Shown here: positions 40,619 through 48,338 of the stretch, piece by piece | How the letters are laid out: each line of letters opens with the position of its first letter | How positions within the stretch are numbered: the first letter of the stretch is position 1 | Assembly: GCA_017469925.1 (NCBI GenBank) | Contig: JAFUFK010000016.1 | Span: forward strand, 62,001-126,000 | Reading direction: 5' to 3' | Origin: Bacteroidaceae bacterium | GTDB taxonomy: Bacteria; Bacteroidota; Bacteroidia; Bacteroidales; Bacteroidaceae | Length of the DNA stretch: 64,000 nt | The notes under the pieces: model-generated | The model's input: the letters and a program-made list of their open reading frames with translations, nothing else | Databases searched by the model: none | Told to the model about the DNA's origin: nothing | Position numbers and translations under genes: made by a program

Positions 40619-42427
40619 TTACTTCTTCAGGAACTTCTTGCCATCCCTGATGTAGAGCCCTCTCGCGGGCTCCGTCACACGGCGACCTGAGAGGTCGTAA
40701 AGTTTACTTTGAACTTTAAACTTTGAACTTTGCACTTCCCCAATGCCGTCGGCATCGAGGAGGGTCTGCGTGGCGTTCAGCACCTGGTTCTCCTTCATAT
40801 TCTCCTTATCGACCTTATGCACGAAGGCCACAAGTCGGCGGCGCGTGCCACCGAACCCTTCCTTCGTCACCGAGGGATAGTAGATGCTGTAGCGGCCGCC
40901 CTCGTCCACTGTCAGCAGGTCGCCCAGGGCCTCCTGCGTGAAGTAGTGCAGGATGATGCCATTGTGGCGGAATACGTCGGCCAAGTCGGCGGGGGCATCG
41001 GCGTCGTCCATGCCCTTCTGGTAGTACTTATCCACGCTGATGCCGTCCTCTACGAGATAGCACGAGAGGTAGAGTTGCTGGCCTACGAGGTCGCGGGCCA
41101 CACGGCCATAGACACGCACCTGACTGCCGTCTTCCTCCACATTCACCTCAGCCATTGCCGGCATTCCGTAGGCCTTAGCCAAAGCCTCCAGGTAGGGCGT
41201 CGGCGACATGTCGCGCACGCCCTGTATGACCTGACTTTCGCCTTCCAATATCGCGCGGTTATACATGATGGCGGGGTTGTACTCGTTGGCATAGCCGCCG
41301 AAGAAGTAGAGCACCTCGCGGTCGGGTTGGGTCGTGAAGACGTCCTCGGCAAACCCCGAGTGGTGACTGACATAGACGTAATTGTCGCCATACTCCTCCA
41401 GGGCCTTGTCGAGGAAGTAGGCCATCTGCGGGCAGTTGATACACCGCTGGCTCGTAAACTCCTCGATGAGTGGCGTGCGCTGGAAGTCGTCGTAGGTGAC
41501 GTATAGCCGCGTCGTGCCGGGGCGTGCCGTCTGGGCCGCTTCGCCATTGATACGGGTGACGGTGGCCGTCCACGTGACGTTTGTGCCCTCGGTCAGTCCT
41601 GCGCGCAGTCGGGTGCTGACGACCTTGCTGCCCAGTGCGGGAATGGGTTCGGGTAGTTGCAACGTCTTGAGCGTGGGCTCCTTAGCCCCTTCGCCCAGCA
41701 TGGCGATTTCGAGCGACGTGATGGGCTCCTGCGAGAAGTTATGGATGTAGAGTCCGCCCTCGAAGTCGGCATCGGGAGCTACCGTCTGCGGGTGGGTGGT
41801 GTTCTGGGCGTATGCCGCATGTTGGAACTCTGCCGACAGGCTCTCATCGACGAGGGCCGAGACGAGCAATGTCCCGCGGTCGGTATATTCCTCCCATTGG
41901 CTTCGGGCCAGATTGACTATGCACGACTGGGACACCGTGGCCTCGGCAAAGGTCACGAGAGGGTAGGGCGTGCCCACCGTCTCATAGACCTGTACGCCCA
42001 GGTAGATGGGCTCGTCGCCAATCGTGAGGGGTTCGTCGAAGAGGACGTCGTTCCAGCCTTCGGTGAAGTCCGTGTAGGTCGTGCGTACGAGGTTTGCGGG
42101 CGTGCCCGTGCTGGCCTGGATGGCCGAGCGCTTCTGCTTGGCCTGCTTGTAGTCGGCGCGCAGGTAGCAGCGGACGCCCAGGATTTTCTCCCCCTTCATG
42201 CGGGCCAGCACGGCGTCGGTCTGCGGGTCGAAGAGCACCATGCCCTGCACGAATCCGCTTTTGTTACCGATGCCCATCGCCGACAATTCTTCGGTCTTGG
42301 CTCCCTCGGGGCAGTAGCCGTAGGGCACTTGCGCTTGGGCGCAGATGCCCAGTCCAAAGTGCAGAGTGCAGTGTTCAAAGTTGGCTACCCCCAAGAGCAG
42401 GGCGATGGTGAATAAGAGTCGCTTCAT
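40619..42427 (-). CDS. Omp28-like secreted protein
   Basis: 602 residues. The signal peptide carries a repeat-derived stretch (N-F-E-H-C-T-L-H-F-G-L-G-I-C, coded by 7-bp units at 42353-42380). The thioredoxin-like part reads L-I-E-E-F-T-S-Q-R-C-I-N-C-P-Q with C329 and C332. L-N-A-T-Q-T-L-L-D-A leads to the heptamer linker (40701-40735; Q-S-S-K-F-K-V-Q-S) and the tail L-Y-D-L-S-G-R-R-V ... G-L-Y-I-R-D-G-K-K. It overlaps the upstream gene by four bases (ATGA). It is a paralogue of the protein at 33428 with matching domain order. Confidence 0.83.
   Translation of the reverse strand: MKRLLFTIALLLGVANFEHCTLHFGLGICAQAQVPYGYCPEGAKTEELSAMGIGNKSGFVQGMVLFDPQTDAVLARMKGEKILGVRCYLRADYKQAKQKRSAIQASTGTPANLVRTTYTDFTEGWNDVLFDEPLTIGDEPIYLGVQVYETVGTPYPLVTFAEATVSQSCIVNLARSQWEEYTDRGTLLVSALVDESLSAEFQHAAYAQNTTHPQTVAPDADFEGGLYIHNFSQEPITSLEIAMLGEGAKEPTLKTLQLPEPIPALGSKVVSTRLRAGLTEGTNVTWTATVTRINGEAAQTARPGTTRLYVTYDDFQRTPLIEEFTSQRCINCPQMAYFLDKALEEYGDNYVYVSHHSGFAEDVFTTQPDREVLYFFGGYANEYNPAIMYNRAILEGESQVIQGVRDMSPTPYLEALAKAYGMPAMAEVNVEEDGSQVRVYGRVARDLVGQQLYLSCYLVEDGISVDKYYQKGMDDADAPADLADVFRHNGIILHYFTQEALGDLLTVDEGGRYSIYYPSVTKEGFGGTRRRLVAFVHKVDKENMKENQVLNATQTLLDADGIGEVQSSKFKVQSKLYDLSGRRVTEPARGLYIRDGKKFLKK
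40701..40735 (-). repeat. 7-bp repeat coding the linker before a C-terminal tail
   Basis: On the - strand GTGCAAA, GTTCAAA, GTTTAAA, GTTCAAA, GTAAACT. It has the same units in the same order as 39769-39803. Confidence 0.8.
42353..42380 (-). repeat. 7-bp repeat inside a signal peptide
   Basis: Four units (on the + strand TCCAAAG, TGCAGAG, TGCAGTG, TTCAAAG) in the signal-peptide region of the Omp28-like gene, as also seen in the TlpA-like gene at 35291. Confidence 0.7.
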
Positions 42428-44316
42428 CGTACAATCACTTTCTTACCGTTCTTAATGAAGATGCCCTTCGAGGGCTTGCCTACGCGGCGGCCCGTCAGGT
42501 CATAGACCTCACTTTGCACGTTGCTCTTTGCGCTGACTTCATCGATGCCGTCAGCATCGAAGTTGATGTTACCCTCAGCGCTGTTGAAGACGTGCATGAA
42601 CTTGCCGCCCCGATTGCCGTCGCGGTGTACGAAGGCCACGAGGTAGAGGTCGCCTTTCTTCCAATCGTCGAGGAGTTCAGTCGTATAGGTGCTACTGATT
42701 TCGCCCTCGGCATTGATGGCATCGCCCTTGCTGTCGGTCAGTACTTCACGGATGACGTTTGCGTGGACGTACTCTCCTTGGTACTCTTCCTTCTCCTTCT
42801 CTGTCCAGAATATCTGGCTGTCGGTGTGTACGTTGCGCTCCATCAGATAGACGGTCAGGCGGGGCTGTTCGCCTTCGGGCATGATGCCGCTGGCAATGTC
42901 GCCACCTACCTTTACTTGCAGGGTCTGACCGTCTTCCTCAATAGCGCCGCTAACCTCAATGTTGAGGAACGTCGGGCGCTGGAGGGCACCGTTCATGGTC
43001 TGGTTGAACAGCAACTGTCCGTCGGTGGTATAGACGGGGAACATGGGGCTCTTGGTGGCACCCGACTGTATGAGATAGTTCTCGGTGCCCATGGCGCGGT
43101 CGATGGTCATCGAGGGGATGCTGATTTGGCTCGAGTCGTTGTCGCACAGGCGCAGCGAGAGCACGGTGGCGTCGTCTTCGCCCGTCATGAACTGGTCGTC
43201 GAGGTGTTGGCAGACGAAGGTGATGTCCTGCTCGCGGCCCTTCAGGCTCGGGGCTACATAGTCGTCGTAGTAGCGGGCCGACATGTAGTTGTTCTCCGAC
43301 TCGTAGTACTCTACGAGCGGGCGACGGATGTAGGCCTCTTCGACGGCACGAGGCACGCCGATGACGTTCAGTTGCTGAACTTCGGGCTTGGCAATCTCCT
43401 GGTTGTTGGCCTTCGTGATGCTCAGTTCCAGGTCGCCCGAGTGGAAGCACCACAGGGGGATGAGGCACTGGCTGCTCGTGCGGCCCACGGCGATGGCGCT
43501 CGAGAGGTTGACCTTCTGGCTATAGACTTGTTCGCCCTGGCGCGAGGTCACCTCGATGCTGTTGATGGGCTGCGAACCGAGGTTCTTGATGCGCACCAGG
43601 CAGTCGCTGGCCTCCTCCGTCGGGACTACGCCGTTGTGGGTCAGCATGGTGATGGTGGGCAGGTAGTTGAAGGTGCCCTTCGAGTCGCGGATGGTCAGCA
43701 GGATGGGCAGCATGCCGTGGGAGGTACCATACTGGTCGGGCACGTCATGCATGTCGCGCCAGATGGGCTTTCCCTCGGCGTCGTTGTCGCCGTCAACCCA
43801 CAGGAAGCAACTGTTCTCCACACCCTTCGGGTAGAGCATCGGGATGGCACAGACGTCCTTCTTCAGCGTGGTGGTGAATCCCACTACCAGTTGTTCCACG
43901 TCCTCGGGAATCTCGTAGGAGGTGAGTGTCAGGTCGTTCCAGCCGGGATTCGAACTGCTGTAGTTGTAGCGTACGGTCGTGGCCTTGCTTGTGGTCAGGT
44001 CGTCGCCGTTGAACGTTGCGCGCACGAACCCCGTGTAAGTACCCGTCTCGAGCGAGGTGTCCCAGCCTGCGCGCATGCCCACGATGGTGCCGCCGATGTA
44101 GGGCTCCAGCATCTCGCGGGTGAGCAGGATGGCGCAGCCCACCTTGGCGTTGTGGTCGAGCGAGAGACCGTCGTACTCCCAAATCTGGTCGGAAAACTGG
44201 GCATAGCCCACGTAGGTGCGGCCCGTTGTGTTCTGTGCCTGTCCCGCTGTGGCGCAGCAGACGAGCACTGCCAGTGTAAGCAGAAGTGAGTAGAGTTTTT
44301 TCATAAGCCTTTTCAT
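42424..44316 (-). CDS. Omp28-like secreted protein lacking the C-x-x-C
   Basis: 630 residues from the ATG at 44316. An in-frame start at 44346 falls in the promoter box and is rejected; 44304 is another option. The signal peptide ends near A-G-Q-A-Q. Overall layout follows the 602-residue neighbour: beta-rich first half, then L-V-E-Y-Y-E-S-E-N-N-Y-M-S-A where the paralogues have the Cys pair, then F-V-C-Q-H-L-D-D-Q. No Cys pair is present, so redox activity is unlikely. A degenerate heptamer linker (A-K-S-N-V-Q-S) precedes the tail V-Y-D-L-T-G-R-R-V ... G-I-F-I-K-N-G-K-K. First gene of its pair, with a clear promoter and a palindrome array upstream. Confidence 0.8.
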   Translation of the reverse strand: MKRLMKKLYSLLLTLAVLVCCATAGQAQNTTGRTYVGYAQFSDQIWEYDGLSLDHNAKVGCAILLTREMLEPYIGGTIVGMRAGWDTSLETGTYTGFVRATFNGDDLTTSKATTVRYNYSSSNPGWNDLTLTSYEIPEDVEQLVVGFTTTLKKDVCAIPMLYPKGVENSCFLWVDGDNDAEGKPIWRDMHDVPDQYGTSHGMLPILLTIRDSKGTFNYLPTITMLTHNGVVPTEEASDCLVRIKNLGSQPINSIEVTSRQGEQVYSQKVNLSSAIAVGRTSSQCLIPLWCFHSGDLELSITKANNQEIAKPEVQQLNVIGVPRAVEEAYIRRPLVEYYESENNYMSARYYDDYVAPSLKGREQDITFVCQHLDDQFMTGEDDATVLSLRLCDNDSSQISIPSMTIDRAMGTENYLIQSGATKSPMFPVYTTDGQLLFNQTMNGALQRPTFLNIEVSGAIEEDGQTLQVKVGGDIASGIMPEGEQPRLTVYLMERNVHTDSQIFWTEKEKEEYQGEYVHANVIREVLTDSKGDAINAEGEISSTYTTELLDDWKKGDLYLVAFVHRDGNRGGKFMHVFNSAEGNINFDADGIDEVSAKSNVQSEVYDLTGRRVGKPSKGIFIKNGKKVIVR

Positions 44317-44343
44317 GTTTGTGAGTTTGACATAGATACGAGG

Positions 44344-44375
44344 CAAAGATAGCGCAAATCTTCGAAACCGCCAAA
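44344..44375 (-). promoter_or_regulatory. Promoter of the Omp28-like pair 44316-40619
   Basis: On the - strand TTTG (44372-44375), 20 bases, TATCTTTG (44344-44351), 27 bases upstream of the start at 44316. Confidence 0.82.
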
Positions 44376-44423
44376 TTTATACCATAAATAATATCGCGCG
44401 CGCGTTCGCATTTGTGCTGGTTT

Positions 44424-44505
44424 GTGCCATGGGTGGCACTCGTTTGTGCCATCGGTGGCACAAATCTGTGCCACAGGTGTCACTCGGCTGTGCCACCCGT
44501 GGCAC
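44424..44505. repeat. Four-unit 22-bp-phased palindrome array
   Basis: GTGCCA-N4-TGGCAC-type 16-bp palindromes start at 44424, 44446, 44468 and 44490, exactly 22 bp apart, separated by six-base spacers that differ. Three units keep perfect arms; the third has one change (GTGTCAC). The array begins 49 bases upstream of the -33 box of the promoter at 44344-44375. A half-site lies at 44414. Confidence 0.85.
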
Positions 44506-44551
44506 AACCGGGCATCATACGTCAATGTAAACCTCTCGCCTCGGAACGAAA

Positions 44552-44583
44552 AGTCCCCCAAGGCCTTGCGACCCTGGGGGACT
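44552..44583 (-). terminator. Terminator of the araB-like kinase
   Basis: On the - strand AGTCCCCC / GGGGGACT with a loop of about 16 bases (which can pair further), followed by TTTTCG. It lies 22 bases after the kinase stop. Confidence 0.72.
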
Positions 44584-44604
44584 GCTATTGCTACCCTTTT
44601 CGCG

Positions 44605-46197
44605 TTACTTCTTGAACTCCGTAGCGGCCTTTTCGATGGGCAGGCTTGCCTTGTAGTTCTCTATGTAGCGGTTGAAGCCAGCCACGTCCTCGGGAGTGGG
44701 ACGAACTTCCACGCCCGTGTTGCCAGCGAAGACAACCTGGTCGAGGTAGTCGGCCAGCGAGAGTTTGTCCGTGTTGTTCACGGCGTAGGCAGCCAGCAGG
44801 GCAATGCCCCATGCGCCACCTTCGCCAGCCGTCTCCATGACGCTGATGGGCGAGTTGAGGGCGGCGGCCAACATGCGCTGACCGACCTGGGGTGTGGTGA
44901 AGTAACCACCGTGACCCATGATGCGATCGACGCGGATGCGCTCCTCGTTGAACAGGATGTCGTTACCCAACTTCAGCACACCGATGGCACCGTAGAGGTG
45001 GGCACGCATGAAGTTGGCCAGGTTGAACTTATCCGTGGCCGAGCGCACGAAGAGGGGACGTCCGTCCATCAATCCGGCAACGGGCTCGCCGGAGAAGTAG
45101 TTGTACGACATGATGCCGCCGCAGTCGGGGTCGCCCTGTGCGCCGATGTTGAAGAGGGTGGTGTAGAGGTCCTTGGTCTCCTGCTTGATGCCGAGCAACT
45201 GCTGGTACTCCTTGAAGATGCCCACCCAGGCGTTGATGTCGGAGGTACAGTTGTTGCAGTGTACCATAGCCACGAGTGAGCCGTCGGGAGTCGTCACGAG
45301 GTCGATGGGCTCGTAAGGCTTCGACAATGGGCGCTCCAGGACGATCATCGAGAAAGAGGAGGTGCCGGCCGAGACGTTACCCGTGCGCTGACGGACGGCG
45401 TTCGTGGCAACCATGCCCGTGCCTGCGTCGCCCTCGGGAGGACAAACGGGGATGCCGGGCTTCAGGTGACCGGATACGTCGAGCTTCATGGCACCCTCGG
45501 GAGTCAGGAAGCCTGCGTTCTCGCCAGCGTTCAGCGACTTGGGCAGGATGTCGAGCAACTTCCAGGAGAAGCCGCGTGGGGCGATGAGTTCGTCGAACTT
45601 GCGCACCATCTCGGCGTCGTAGGTCTTCGTTGCGGGGTCAACGGGTATCATACCCGAAGCGTCGCCCACGCCCAGCACGAACTGACCCGTCACCTGCCAG
45701 TGAACATAACCGGCCAGGGTGGTCAGGTACTTGATGTCGGGCACGTGCTCCTCGTTGTCGAGGATGGCCTCGTAGAGGTGGCTGATGCTCCAGCGCAGTG
45801 GGATGTTATAGACGAAGAGTTCGGAGAGTTCAGCAGCGGCCTTACCCGTGTTGGTGTTGCGCCAGGTGCGGAAGGGCACCAGTATTTCCTGCCGTTCGTT
45901 GAAGGCCATGTAACCGTGCATCATGGCCGAGAAGCCGATGGCGGCCAGGGTCTCAATCTCGCAGTCGTATTCCTTCTGCACGTTCTTCCTGAGGTCGGCG
46001 TAGCAGTCCTGCAAACCGTACCAGATGGCCTCGGTCGAGTAGGTCCAAAGACCATCTACGAGTTGGTTTTCCCACGTGTGGCTACCCTGTGCGATGGGCT
46101 TGTTCTCGGGGTCGATGAGGACCGCCTTGATGCGGGTCGAGCCGAACTCAATACCGAGTATGGCCTTACCCGACTCAATAACTTGTTTTGCTGTCAT
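44605..46197 (-). CDS. FGGY-family sugar kinase, probable L-ribulokinase
   Basis: 530 residues. The FGGY fold is visible from the start: I-L-G-I-E-F-G-S-T-R-I-K-A-V, A-I-G-F-S-A-M-M-H-G-Y, G-D-A-G-T-G-M-V, G-N-V-S-A-G-T-S-S-F. It phosphorylates a pentulose; xylulose would also fit the sequence class. The context (araA and araD on the same strand at 49552-51831) points to L-ribulose, and the related Bacteroides gene is assigned to arabinose use as far as I recall. Here it is cut off from araA by a secreted-protein gene, an araA fragment and an ATPase gene, and has its own promoter (46233-46264) and terminator. Confidence 0.82.
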   Translation of the reverse strand: MTAKQVIESGKAILGIEFGSTRIKAVLIDPENKPIAQGSHTWENQLVDGLWTYSTEAIWYGLQDCYADLRKNVQKEYDCEIETLAAIGFSAMMHGYMAFNERQEILVPFRTWRNTNTGKAAAELSELFVYNIPLRWSISHLYEAILDNEEHVPDIKYLTTLAGYVHWQVTGQFVLGVGDASGMIPVDPATKTYDAEMVRKFDELIAPRGFSWKLLDILPKSLNAGENAGFLTPEGAMKLDVSGHLKPGIPVCPPEGDAGTGMVATNAVRQRTGNVSAGTSSFSMIVLERPLSKPYEPIDLVTTPDGSLVAMVHCNNCTSDINAWVGIFKEYQQLLGIKQETKDLYTTLFNIGAQGDPDCGGIMSYNYFSGEPVAGLMDGRPLFVRSATDKFNLANFMRAHLYGAIGVLKLGNDILFNEERIRVDRIMGHGGYFTTPQVGQRMLAAALNSPISVMETAGEGGAWGIALLAAYAVNNTDKLSLADYLDQVVFAGNTGVEVRPTPEDVAGFNRYIENYKASLPIEKAATEFKK

Positions 46198-46232
46198 AGT
46201 AATTAGGATTATAGATTAAGTTAATGTTATTG

Positions 46233-46264
46233 CAAATTTATTGATTTTCCCCGACACCCACAAA
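46233..46264 (-). promoter_or_regulatory. Promoter of the araB-like kinase
   Basis: On the - strand TTTG (46261-46264), 20 bases, TAAATTTG (46233-46240), 36 bases before the start codon. The same TAAATTTG variant serves the galactose operon (63796-63827). Confidence 0.8.
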
Positions 46265-46394
46265 GTTTTCGACCTCAAATTGATAAAATCCCGTCCATCT
46301 TTCCTCGTTTCTCGGGATTTGTTCGTATATTTGTGGCAAATTCTAAACCCTTACGCCCATGAACAGATAAACAAACGTAAAGACATATAGGAAG

Positions 46395-46570
46395 AAGCGT
46401 CCGCTTTGATTCTTGTCTTCTGAAAATCTGCAAAATTTAAGAAGTACACGAGAGTAAAAGGCTCAGACGCTCACGCCGATGGCGTGGGCTTTTACTCGTA
46501 GATGTGTACATAGGTTTTTGCAGATACCTCAGAAGACGTAGACGAAAGTAATAGTCCACGTTTTCTTTTT
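46395..46570 (+). ncRNA. Candidate structured RNA (long imperfect hairpin)
   Basis: Nested complementary blocks in order: GTCTTCTGA (46415) with TCAGAAGAC (46529); ATCTGCAAAA (46426) with TTTTGCAGAT (46516); GTACAC (46444) with GTGTAC (46504); GAGTAAAAG (46452) with CTTTTACTC (46489); and a terminal GCTCACGCC-GAT-GGCGTGGGC (46469-46489). Together they make a rod of about 120 bases with internal loops, ending in a T-rich stretch near 46561. A possible -7 box TATATTTG lies at 46326-46333. The shape recalls 6S RNA (ssrS), but it could also be a leader of the gene at 46601 or another Bacteroidales RNA. No coding frame is seen here. Confidence 0.6.
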
Positions 46571-46600
46571 GCATTATTAACTTCTAAAAATAATATAAGT

Positions 46601-47650
46601 ATGAAAAGACTTTACACACTATTGTTTATGCTGGCCCTCTATGTAGTGGTCGGCAGTACTGTTTGCGCTCAGTCCACAAGACTGACAAACATCAATTTCG
46701 AGGACGGAGAGTCCTATTGTGCCCTAAGTTACGACGAACAAGGGCGTGTGACGCGAATAGAAATGAGAGATGATGGTACTATGTATGAAATCTCATACGA
46801 CCCCATTGTTATCAAGGAGTATGTAGAAGACTGGGAAGCAGGAGAAGTATCATGGGAACTCAATCTTACTTATTCGGCAAAGACTGATAGCAAAGGGCGC
46901 ATTGTGCGTTTGGACGTGGAAGGTCTCACCCGTGGGTTTATGGGGGGAGTTCAGACATACTCTCAGACGTACACTTACGACAACGACGGCTATCTCGTAA
47001 AGAAGGTTCAAGAAGATTCTGACGGAGAGTGCACGCGGACTACGCAGTACACATGGGAGGATGGGAACTTGGTTGCCACCATATTCACAATGAACTACCT
47101 CACAGGATGGAATGATGAAGAGGGGGACTGGCACGAAGCTTATGTTACAGAACGTGAAATCACGAAAGTCACCTATAGCAGTCAGCCCTTGGGAGCGCTT
47201 CCTTTTACTGCTGGTCTTTATTATATTTATTTTGAAGATGTTGAGGCTATAAGTGGGTTGTTTGGCAAGACCTGCAAAAACCTGCCTGTCAGAACGCTTG
47301 AATTAGGCTTTCCGAAAGAATACCCTGACGAATGGCCTAAAGAGTATCGCGACGATGACAGCGGATATGAGTGGGAAGTCACTTACTCTTATACCTTTAA
47401 TGCCGATGGAACTGTAGCCACGGAGAAGGTCACTTGGCCAGAAGAAGATACTATAGAACCAGAAGCAGCAGAAGAAACCTTCGTTTACACCTACGAGCAG
47501 GGTGTCAATGGCATAGGAGAGGTGGTAAATGAGCAGTCTAATGCCCAGACCCTCTACGACCTTTCCGGCCGCAAGATAGCGGCATCGCCCAATCGCCCAA
47601 TAGGGAAGGGCATCTATATCCAGGATGGTCGCAAGGTTGTGAAAAAGTGA
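46601..47650 (+). CDS. Secreted protein with YD-like repeats and sorting-type tail
   Basis: 349 residues, signal peptide ending near T-V-C-A-Q (residue 24). The mature part has repeated Y-D/Y-T segments (Y-D-E-Q-G-R-V-T-R-I, S-K-G-R-I-V-R-L, Y-D-N-D-G-Y-L-V-K-K, F-N-A-D-G-T-V-A-T-E-K), like DUF4595 or YD-repeat proteins. The tail L-Y-D-L-S-G-R-K-I then G-I-Y-I-Q-D-G-R-K-V ends the protein. The last 28 codons have a close relative as an orphan fragment at 5561-5644. AT content is above that of neighbouring metabolic genes. It separates the araB-like kinase from araA. Confidence 0.8.
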   Translation: MKRLYTLLFMLALYVVVGSTVCAQSTRLTNINFEDGESYCALSYDEQGRVTRIEMRDDGTMYEISYDPIVIKEYVEDWEAGEVSWELNLTYSAKTDSKGRIVRLDVEGLTRGFMGGVQTYSQTYTYDNDGYLVKKVQEDSDGECTRTTQYTWEDGNLVATIFTMNYLTGWNDEEGDWHEAYVTEREITKVTYSSQPLGALPFTAGLYYIYFEDVEAISGLFGKTCKNLPVRTLELGFPKEYPDEWPKEYRDDDSGYEWEVTYSYTFNADGTVATEKVTWPEEDTIEPEAAEETFVYTYEQGVNGIGEVVNEQSNAQTLYDLSGRKIAASPNRPIGKGIYIQDGRKVVKK

Positions 47651-47670
47651 ATGATAAATCTCTTCGCTAA

Positions 47671-47709
47671 AATATTCCTCGTAACTTGTTGATGGTTACG
47701 AGGAATATT
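47671..47709. terminator. Perfect inverted repeat behind the secreted-protein gene
   Basis: AATATTCCTCGTAAC / GTTACGAGGAATATT, 15 bp, nine-base loop, 20 bases after the stop. It is AT-rich, so it could be a terminator or a processing signal. A second GCCCTTGC/GCAAGGGC hairpin follows at about 47732-47768. Confidence 0.65.
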
Positions 47710-47913
47710 ATATCTTGGCACTGAGATGATGCAAGCGCCCTTGCCCCAAAGACTGGGAGCAAGGGCATTTGCTATATACATAAAAATTTTTTCTTCGATT
47801 TTACTCCCATACTCCCACTCATCTATTGCAAGCCGACGGAAGAGGATATAGGTCTTCGCGCATAAGACCTTAGGCGTTATCGGCGAAGTATATAGAACCA
47901 TGAAGCGGAGGCT

Positions 47914-47970
47914 GTACAACCGTGAGCCTATGGCTGGGCAACCGTGGGCAGATGGTTGTATAACCCTGAT
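47914..47970. repeat. 22-bp-period array, two full units and a partial one
   Basis: Units at 47914 and 47936 share CAACCGTG and ATGG at the same offsets; a third, at 47958, begins GTATAACCCTGAT. The outer TACAACC and GGTTGTA are complementary. The period (22) equals that of the array at 44424. The surrounding stretch 47651-48084 shows no credible gene. Confidence 0.6.
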
Positions 47971-48007
47971 ACCCACCGAATACACGCTCGCCGTCTTGCA
48001 AAACAAA

Positions 48008-48034
48008 GGCAGCAGGTCGGAGTGACCTGCTGCC
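48008..48034 (-). terminator. Terminator belonging to the araA fragment
   Basis: GGCAGCAGGTC-GGAGT-GACCTGCTGCC, a perfect 11-bp stem, followed on the - strand by TTTGTTTTG. It is a near-copy of the araA terminator at 49435-49463 and lies 50 bases behind the fragment. Confidence 0.82.
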
Positions 48035-48052
48035 CTTGAATCATATTAGGAG

Positions 48053-48087
48053 CTAATTCTTAATTCTTAACTCTTAATTTTTAATTA
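48053..48087 (-). repeat. 7-bp repeat behind the araA fragment
   Basis: CTAATTC, TTAATTC, TTAACTC, TTAATTT, TTAATTA (read on + strand), period 7. It overlaps the fragment's stop codon. The intact araA copy lacks it, so it arose or arrived on this side only. Confidence 0.75.
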
Positions 48088-48221
48088 CTTCAGCGCTTTG
48101 TTCAGCATGTAGTAAACCTCGTTGTTGCGGAGGGTCTGCTTGAACTCGCTGGTCTTCGTCTCCTTGTTAATCTTGACATACTCGATGCCGCAGATTTCGG
48201 CGAAGTCTTCCCAATACTCCT
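48085..48221 (-). pseudogene. araA 3'-end fragment (duplicate of 49552-49688)
   Basis: The last 45 codons plus stop of L-arabinose isomerase, ending A-L-K, the same peptide as the intact gene. The two DNA copies differ at five positions, all transitions and all synonymous. Homology stops sharply at about 48221. Upstream in frame only about 17 unrelated codons exist before a stop, so no full protein can be made. The terminator behind it is also duplicated. The pattern fits a gene end displaced by an insertion that brought its own araA end. Confidence 0.85.
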
Positions 48222-48266
48222 TGGGAGGGATAAACAAGGGCGACACTTCAGAAAACCTCAAAAAGA

Positions 48267-48298
48267 TTTGCAATTTTGCTTGGTTTACACTATCTTTG
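48267..48298 (+). promoter_or_regulatory. Promoter of the second AAA ATPase
   Basis: TTTG (48267-48270), 20 bases, TATCTTTG (48291-48298), 40 bases before the ATG at 48339. Confidence 0.82.
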
Positions 48299-48306
48299 CA
48301 ACGACT

Positions 48307-48336
48307 ACGAAAAAAGTCGTAACGAAAAAAGTCGTA
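48307..48336 (+). repeat. Two tandem 15-bp units in the leader of the ATPase gene
   Basis: ACGAAAAAAGTCGTA occurs twice without a gap, right after the promoter and two bases before the start codon. The preceding ACGACT pairs with AGTCGT, so small alternative hairpins can form over the translation start. Confidence 0.75.
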
Positions 48337-48338
48337 AT

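Noticed and set aside
44424..44505. CRISPR array
   Set aside because: Units are 16-bp palindromes with six-base spacers, far too short, and no cas genes are present.
44313..44561. 82-codon open frame on the - strand with repeating C-H-x-W-H pattern
   Set aside because: The pattern is the 22-bp palindrome array read as codons, and the frame crosses the promoter and terminator.
47614..48006. 130-codon open frame on the - strand
   Set aside because: It overlaps the end of a confirmed gene and spans two hairpins and a 22-bp array. Its composition is not protein-like.
48276..48338. 21-residue N-terminal extension of the second ATPase
   Set aside because: It lies over the promoter -7 box and two 15-bp repeats. 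The paralogue starts at the matching M-x-x-P-F position.
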